A DNA stretch of 64,000 nucleotides. Source: CALJFL01 sp036961205. Lineage in GTDB: Bacteria > Pseudomonadota > Gammaproteobacteria > Pseudomonadales > Halieaceae. The stretch's first letter is position 1. Every line of letters starts with the position of its first letter. Below are positions 60,030-64,000 of the stretch, piece by piece. The position numbers and the translations under genes were made by a program. The stretch covers positions 992,001 to 1,056,000 of the forward strand of contig JBALVI010000001.1 in the NCBI GenBank assembly GCA_036961205.1, in the 5' to 3' direction. The notes below the pieces were generated by a model. The model ran no database searches. It had not been told where the DNA came from and worked only from the letters and a program-made list of their open reading frames with translations.

Positions 60030-60719
60030 ATGGCTGAACATAAAATATTAATGATACTTACGTCTCACTCAGAGCTAGGCGACACGGGTGAGAAAACAGG
60101 TTTTTGGGTTGAAGAGTTTGCGGCCCCGTACTACGTTTTTTTGGATGCGGGCGCTGACATCACACTTGCTTCTCCTGCCGGCGGACAACCACCGATTGAT
60201 CCAAAGAGCGAGCTCCCAGATTTTCAAACATCTGCGACAGCTCGCTTCGACAGCGATGAACTGGCCCAGTCGAAATTAGCTGCAACCATGAAATTAAGCG
60301 ACGTCAATGCGTCTGATTATGACGCAGTCTTCTACCCCGGTGGTCATGGCCCCTTGTGGGACCTCACTGAAAACACAGTATCGATTAAGCTAATCGAGCA
60401 GTTTTTGCAGCAACAAAAGCCTGTCGCTGCTGTTTGTCATGCCAGTGCTGCGTTTTTGAACGCGCGCGATGAAGCGGGTGAATCAATTGTTAAAGGCCGT
60501 GTGGTTACTGGTTTCAGTAACTCTGAAGAAGCTGCAGTCGAATTGACTGATGTCGTACCCTTCTTGTTGGAAGATGAATTGATTAAGAGAGGCGGCGCAT
60601 ATCAAAAAGTGGAAGATTGGAACGTTTTGGCCGTGCAAGATGGATTGATCATCTCAGGCCAAAATCCTGCCAGCTCAGAAGCCGCAGCCCAAAAAGTTAT
60701 CTCTCATTTAAATAAGTAG
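60030..60719 (+). CDS. DJ-1/PfpI (Hsp31-like) amidotransferase-fold protein
   Basis: A 229-residue type 1 glutamine-amidotransferase-like protein. The nucleophile elbow AVCHASA has the catalytic Cys and His; the preceding Gly-rich part is YPGGHGPLWDL and the Glu-bearing region is near the N-terminus (EKTGFWVEE). It matches the Hsp31-like class, which act as glyoxalase III/deglycase-type enzymes or chaperones. Codon use is visibly AT-richer (AAA, GAA, TTA frequent) than in its neighbours. Preceded by AGGGATTAAAAA before the ATG. Confidence 0.88.
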   Translation: MAEHKILMILTSHSELGDTGEKTGFWVEEFAAPYYVFLDAGADITLASPAGGQPPIDPKSELPDFQTSATARFDSDELAQSKLAATMKLSDVNASDYDAVFYPGGHGPLWDLTENTVSIKLIEQFLQQQKPVAAVCHASAAFLNARDEAGESIVKGRVVTGFSNSEEAAVELTDVVPFLLEDELIKRGGAYQKVEDWNVLAVQDGLIISGQNPASSEAAAQKVISHLNK

Positions 60720-60782
60720 TTCGCCAACCAGCTCTGGTCTACTTCAGAGACGCTGAGCACTGTCATCGAGAATAGCGAAAAC

Positions 60783-61274
60783 ATGCAAGTATCATTGATA
60801 GCGATGAATGAAGAGGCATTTTCCAATTATCTGACATTGGCTATTCCAGCCTATGCCCAGGACAATGTTGACGCAGGTCGATGGGATCAAGCTGATGCAC
60901 TGGAACGATCAAAAAAGGCCCATGAATCCCTTTTACCCGATGGCATAGAAACCAGGGATAACTACTTATTCAATATTATCGACAACGAAAGCAGCAATGT
61001 CGGTCATATCTGGGTGAAAATAGAAGATAACATTCGTACCAAATCTGCTTTCATCTACGACATTGAGATAGGCGAATCTTCTCGAAGGAAAGGCTACGCC
61101 AAGTTGGCACTTGCTCGTATTGAAAAAATTGTCGCGGATTTGGGCGCAACAAATTTAGGTCTGCACGTTTTCGCAGGTAACTCAGCGGCAATCGCTTTGT
61201 ATAATAGCATTGGCTATCAAACGGTAGGCCACAATATGCAAAAGCCAATTGGGGATAGCGGCAGCCGGAGCTAG
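60783..61274 (+). CDS. GNAT family N-acetyltransferase
   Basis: A 163-residue GNAT protein. The acetyl-CoA-binding motif A region is SAFIYDIEIGESSRRKGYAK (RRKGYA equals the Q/RxxGxG/A loop), followed by ALARIEKIVADLG and LHVFAGNSAAIALYNSIGYQ at the C-terminus. Substrate unknown. AT-richer than the flanks, like the DJ-1-like gene 63 bases upstream. Confidence 0.87.
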   Translation: MQVSLIAMNEEAFSNYLTLAIPAYAQDNVDAGRWDQADALERSKKAHESLLPDGIETRDNYLFNIIDNESSNVGHIWVKIEDNIRTKSAFIYDIEIGESSRRKGYAKLALARIEKIVADLGATNLGLHVFAGNSAAIALYNSIGYQTVGHNMQKPIGDSGSRS

Positions 61275-61336
61275 CGGCGGTTGAAAGTGGCGCTTGTCTC
61301 CGGTGGGGATCGACACCCTTACCGGAGACCTATTGC

Positions 61337-62512
61337 CTAGACTCTTTCGATCACCGTGGTGATGCCCTGACCCAAACCAATACACATGGTGGATACACCC
61401 AAGGTCAAATCACGATCCTGCATCACGGTGAGCAGCGATCCGGTAATCCGCGTGCCGGAGCAGCCAAACGGGTGACCCAGGGCAATAGCGCCACCGTGTA
61501 CGTTGACCTTATCTTCCATGTCGTCAAGCCACTCGAGATCTTTCAGCACGGGTATTGCCTGCGCGGCAAAGGCCTCGTTCAGTTCTATCATTTCGATATC
61601 ACTGGCAGTTAGCCCCAGCTTCTTCAATACCTTCTGGGTTGCTGGCACGGGTCCATAGCCCATTATCGAGGGATCGACTCCAGCTACGGCCATGCCTTTA
61701 ACTTTGGCGATGGGCGTCATTCCCAGAGCCTGAGCGCGCTCTGCAGACATCATCAGCATGGCAGAAGCGCCGTCTGATATTTGCGAAGAGGTACCAGCGG
61801 TAACGGTGCCACCTTGTGGATTAAATGCGGGCTTTAATGCTGCCAGGCCCTCCAGTGTTGTTTCAGGACGAATGGTTTCGTCATGCTCAACCAAGGTGAG
61901 CGCACCGGCTGCATCGTGGCCTTCAATCGGAATAATCTCCCGGGAGAACTTGCCTTCTATGGTTGCTTTGTGGGCCAACTGGTGCGAACGCAGGCCCATG
62001 GCATCCTGTTGCTCACGGCTGATGCCGTGGAGCAGGGCAAGGTATTCTGCGGTCATGCCCATCATGCCGGCCGCCTTGGCTACGTTCAGGCCTAGCTTTG
62101 GGTTGATATCGACATCTGCGGTCATTGGTAGATGGCCCAGGTGCTCAACGCCGCCTACCAGGTAGACGTCGCCCACACCGGCCATGATATTGGCAGCGGC
62201 GGTTTGCAGGGCCGACATCGAGGAACCACACAGGCGGTTTACCGTTTGTGCAGGAATGGTAAAGGGCAGTTGCGCGCGCAGCAGGATGGTGCGGGCGAGG
62301 TTCATGCCCTGCTCGCCACGCTGTAATACGCAGCCCCAGATCAGGTCGTCGATTTCGTTGACGTCGAGCTTGTCGTTTCTGGCCAGCAGCCCATTGATTA
62401 CCGAGGCTGAAATGTCATCGGCGCGCACGTTGCGATAACAGCCATTTTTGGATCTGCCCATTGCGCTGCGGGCATAGTCTACGATCACTGCGTCTCTTGG
62501 ATTCAAACTCAC
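61337..62512 (-). CDS. fadA: Acetyl-CoA C-acyltransferase FadA
   Basis: The 391-residue thiolase of the beta-oxidation complex. Catalytic Cys in NRLCGSSMSALQ, catalytic His in GGAIALGHPFGCSG, third site Cys in STMCIGLGQG. It starts MSLNPRDAVIVDYARSAMGR, as FadA does. It follows fadB by 23 bases on the minus strand, as in the fadBA operon; the two proteins form an alpha2-beta2 trifunctional complex. Confidence 0.96.
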   Translation of the reverse strand: MSLNPRDAVIVDYARSAMGRSKNGCYRNVRADDISASVINGLLARNDKLDVNEIDDLIWGCVLQRGEQGMNLARTILLRAQLPFTIPAQTVNRLCGSSMSALQTAAANIMAGVGDVYLVGGVEHLGHLPMTADVDINPKLGLNVAKAAGMMGMTAEYLALLHGISREQQDAMGLRSHQLAHKATIEGKFSREIIPIEGHDAAGALTLVEHDETIRPETTLEGLAALKPAFNPQGGTVTAGTSSQISDGASAMLMMSAERAQALGMTPIAKVKGMAVAGVDPSIMGYGPVPATQKVLKKLGLTASDIEMIELNEAFAAQAIPVLKDLEWLDDMEDKVNVHGGAIALGHPFGCSGTRITGSLLTVMQDRDLTLGVSTMCIGLGQGITTVIERV

Positions 62513-62535
62513 AGTATTTCTCCTTATTAGCCCGT

Positions 62536-64000
62536 TTAGTAGTAGGTTTTGCCGGCAGCCAGTTTGGCCTTCATACCGTCAGTCAATTCATAGGTTTTAC
62601 CCAGATGGGCAAATTTGGCCGAGGCCTCAGCGATGTGCTGCAGGCCAACTGAGTCCATCCAGCGGAATACACCACCTCGGAACGGGGGGAAACCCAGTCC
62701 GTATAGCAGCGCCAGATCGGCCTCAGCGGGTGTCTCTACGATGCCTTCCTCAACACAACGAGCCATTTCGGTGGCCATGGGCAGCATCATTCTGGCGATG
62801 ATATCTTCGCGTTCGAATTCGGTGCGCTCACCACAGACGGGTTCGATCAATGTATAGGCTTCTTCAGACACTGTTTTCTTTGGCTTGCCGCGCTTGTCGG
62901 GAATGTAATCGTAGAAGCCTTTGCTGTTCTTCTGGCCGTAACGGTCATTTTCAAACATCACTTCCGTGGCGGTTTTAAAGTCCAGCTTCATGCGGTCGGG
63001 GAAGCCGTCGGCCATCACCTGACCGGCGTGCGCTCCGGTGTCTATGCCCACAACGTCTAACAGGTATGCAGGACCCATAGGCATGCCCCAGCGCTCCATG
63101 ACTTTGTCGACTGCCTGAAAATCGGCACCATCGCGCAGCAGCTTGGAGAATCCGTCGAAGTAGGGGAACAATACGCGGTTGACCAGGAACCCTGGACAAT
63201 CGTTCACTACCACGGCTTTTTTGCCCATACGATTGGCATAAGCCACGGTGCGGGCAATAGCTTCGTCAGAGGTTTTTTCACCGCGGATAACTTCCACCAA
63301 CGGCATCGCGTGAACCGGGTTGAAGAAGTGCATGCCGCAGAAGTTTTCCGGGCGCTGCAGGGCTTCAGCCAGATAGGTGATAGAAATAGTGGAAGTGTTG
63401 GAAGCCAGAATGGCATCGTCTGCAATATGCTTTTCGGTTTCCGCCAGTACGGCGTGCTTCACCTTGGGGTTCTCAACCACCGCTTCAACCACGATGTCGA
63501 CCTCGTCAAAACGGTCATAGGTCAGCATTGGGTCGATGCTATTGAGTACTTCACCCATGACTTGCGGCGTCATTGCGCCTCTGTTGACGCGCTTGGCCAG
63601 CAATTTGTTGGCTTCGTTCAGTCCCAGATCTATACCTTCCTGGGCGATGTCCTTCATTTTGATGGGTATGCCCTTGTAGGCAGATTGGTAGGCAATACCG
63701 CCACCCATGATGCCGGCGCCTAGAACCGCTGCGCTGGCTACTTTCTTGCTCGCTTTCTTTTCCCACTGTTTGGCTTTCTTTGTCAGCATTTGATCCGACA
63801 GAAAAACGCCCACCAGTGCCGCGGCGACATCCGTGGTGGCGAGTTCAGCGAAGGCAGCCGCTTCTACTCCCAAAGCGTCCTCGAGGTTCATACCGCGAGC
63901 GGCTTCAATTACTTCGATGGCCTTGATCGGGGCGGGATAGTTCTTGCCGGCTTGCTGGCCTACCATCGTTTTCATGGTAAAGAAGGCCAGCATGGCCTCG
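62536..64000 (-). CDS. fadB: Fatty acid oxidation complex alpha subunit FadB, 5' part missing
   Basis: The C-terminal 488 residues of FadB; the gene runs past the right edge, so the enoyl-CoA hydratase domain is mostly absent from view. Present are the linker (GKNYPAPIKAIEVIEAARG), the NAD-binding domain of 3-hydroxyacyl-CoA dehydrogenase (AAVLGAGIMGGGIAYQSA), its catalytic His/Glu region (GMHFFNPVHAMPLVEVI) and the C-terminal dehydrogenase repeats (FPPFRGGVFRWMD). An ATG at 63993 is internal, not the start. Full-length FadB is about 715 residues. Confidence 0.94.
   Translation of the reverse strand, partial: EAMLAFFTMKTMVGQQAGKNYPAPIKAIEVIEAARGMNLEDALGVEAAAFAELATTDVAAALVGVFLSDQMLTKKAKQWEKKASKKVASAAVLGAGIMGGGIAYQSAYKGIPIKMKDIAQEGIDLGLNEANKLLAKRVNRGAMTPQVMGEVLNSIDPMLTYDRFDEVDIVVEAVVENPKVKHAVLAETEKHIADDAILASNTSTISITYLAEALQRPENFCGMHFFNPVHAMPLVEVIRGEKTSDEAIARTVAYANRMGKKAVVVNDCPGFLVNRVLFPYFDGFSKLLRDGADFQAVDKVMERWGMPMGPAYLLDVVGIDTGAHAGQVMADGFPDRMKLDFKTATEVMFENDRYGQKNSKGFYDYIPDKRGKPKKTVSEEAYTLIEPVCGERTEFEREDIIARMMLPMATEMARCVEEGIVETPAEADLALLYGLGFPPFRGGVFRWMDSVGLQHIAEASAKFAHLGKTYELTDGMKAKLAAGKTYY

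Overview
The window is chromosomal DNA from a marine-type gammaproteobacterium. The synteny argH/algZ/algR/hemCDXY, the lptM-lysA-dapF-DUF484-xerC run, PhaD/PhaF/PhaI-like phasin genes, pilU, rsd, acpH and a DASS-type transporter beside a Rieske oxygenase suggest the Cellvibrionales/Halieaceae neighbourhood; this is an inference from gene content and order only. It is dense, mostly housekeeping DNA. Every large gene looks intact except the two cut by the window edges (a PII gene at the left, fadB at the right).

Layout. 0-2.4 kb: nitrogen control, with amtB between two PII genes and a small SHOCT-like lipoprotein. 2.4-7.1 kb (minus): HAD phosphatase, xerC, DUF484, dapF, lysA and lptM as one run. 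7.2-10 kb: cyaY, a DUF3187 outer-membrane-type protein and argH. 10-16 kb (plus): the algZ/algR two-component pair and the haem genes hemC, hemD, hemX and hemY. 16-22 kb: ubiD, rho, trxA, a GIY-YIG protein and an ABC-F ATPase. 22-26.5 kb: FKBP lipoprotein, rsd, dsbB, acpH and gshA. 26.7-34 kb: pilU, convergent with a tightly overlapped minus-strand chain (MoxR, VWA/CoxE, zinc ribbon, DUF1631, PilZ) and moaA. 34-38 kb: a plus-strand chain of DASS transporter, steroid-type Rieske oxygenase, PqiA-domain protein and secreted SRPBCC protein, then a peroxiredoxin. 38-45 kb: the polyhydroxyalkanoate phasin genes with their TetR regulator, and an RND efflux pair. 45-54 kb: pckA, hslO, an LLM flavoprotein, an EamA exporter, a PHA-system protein, a patatin/AraC/diiron-protein cluster and rpsT. 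54-64 kb: TetR/tyrosine phosphatase, an acyltransferase, dinG, tRNA-Gly(CCC), yqcC, an AT-richer patch (DJ-1-like, GNAT) and fadBA.

The most unusual signal is non-coding. Four long hairpins form two inverted pairs (1424-1633 and 22897-23140). All carry the same 23-nt apical loop (two bases differ in one copy), while the 20-26 bp stems differ completely in sequence yet stay almost perfectly self-complementary. This is the reverse of an ordinary dispersed repeat and has the look of a structure-selected or structure-copied element. I do not recognise it as a described family.

Second-line candidates are the MoxR/VWA/zinc-ribbon/DUF1631/PilZ chain, the Rieske/PqiA/SRPBCC chain (possible lipid or sterol chemistry), phasins with histone-like tails at opposite ends, and a perfect palindrome in the pilU leader.
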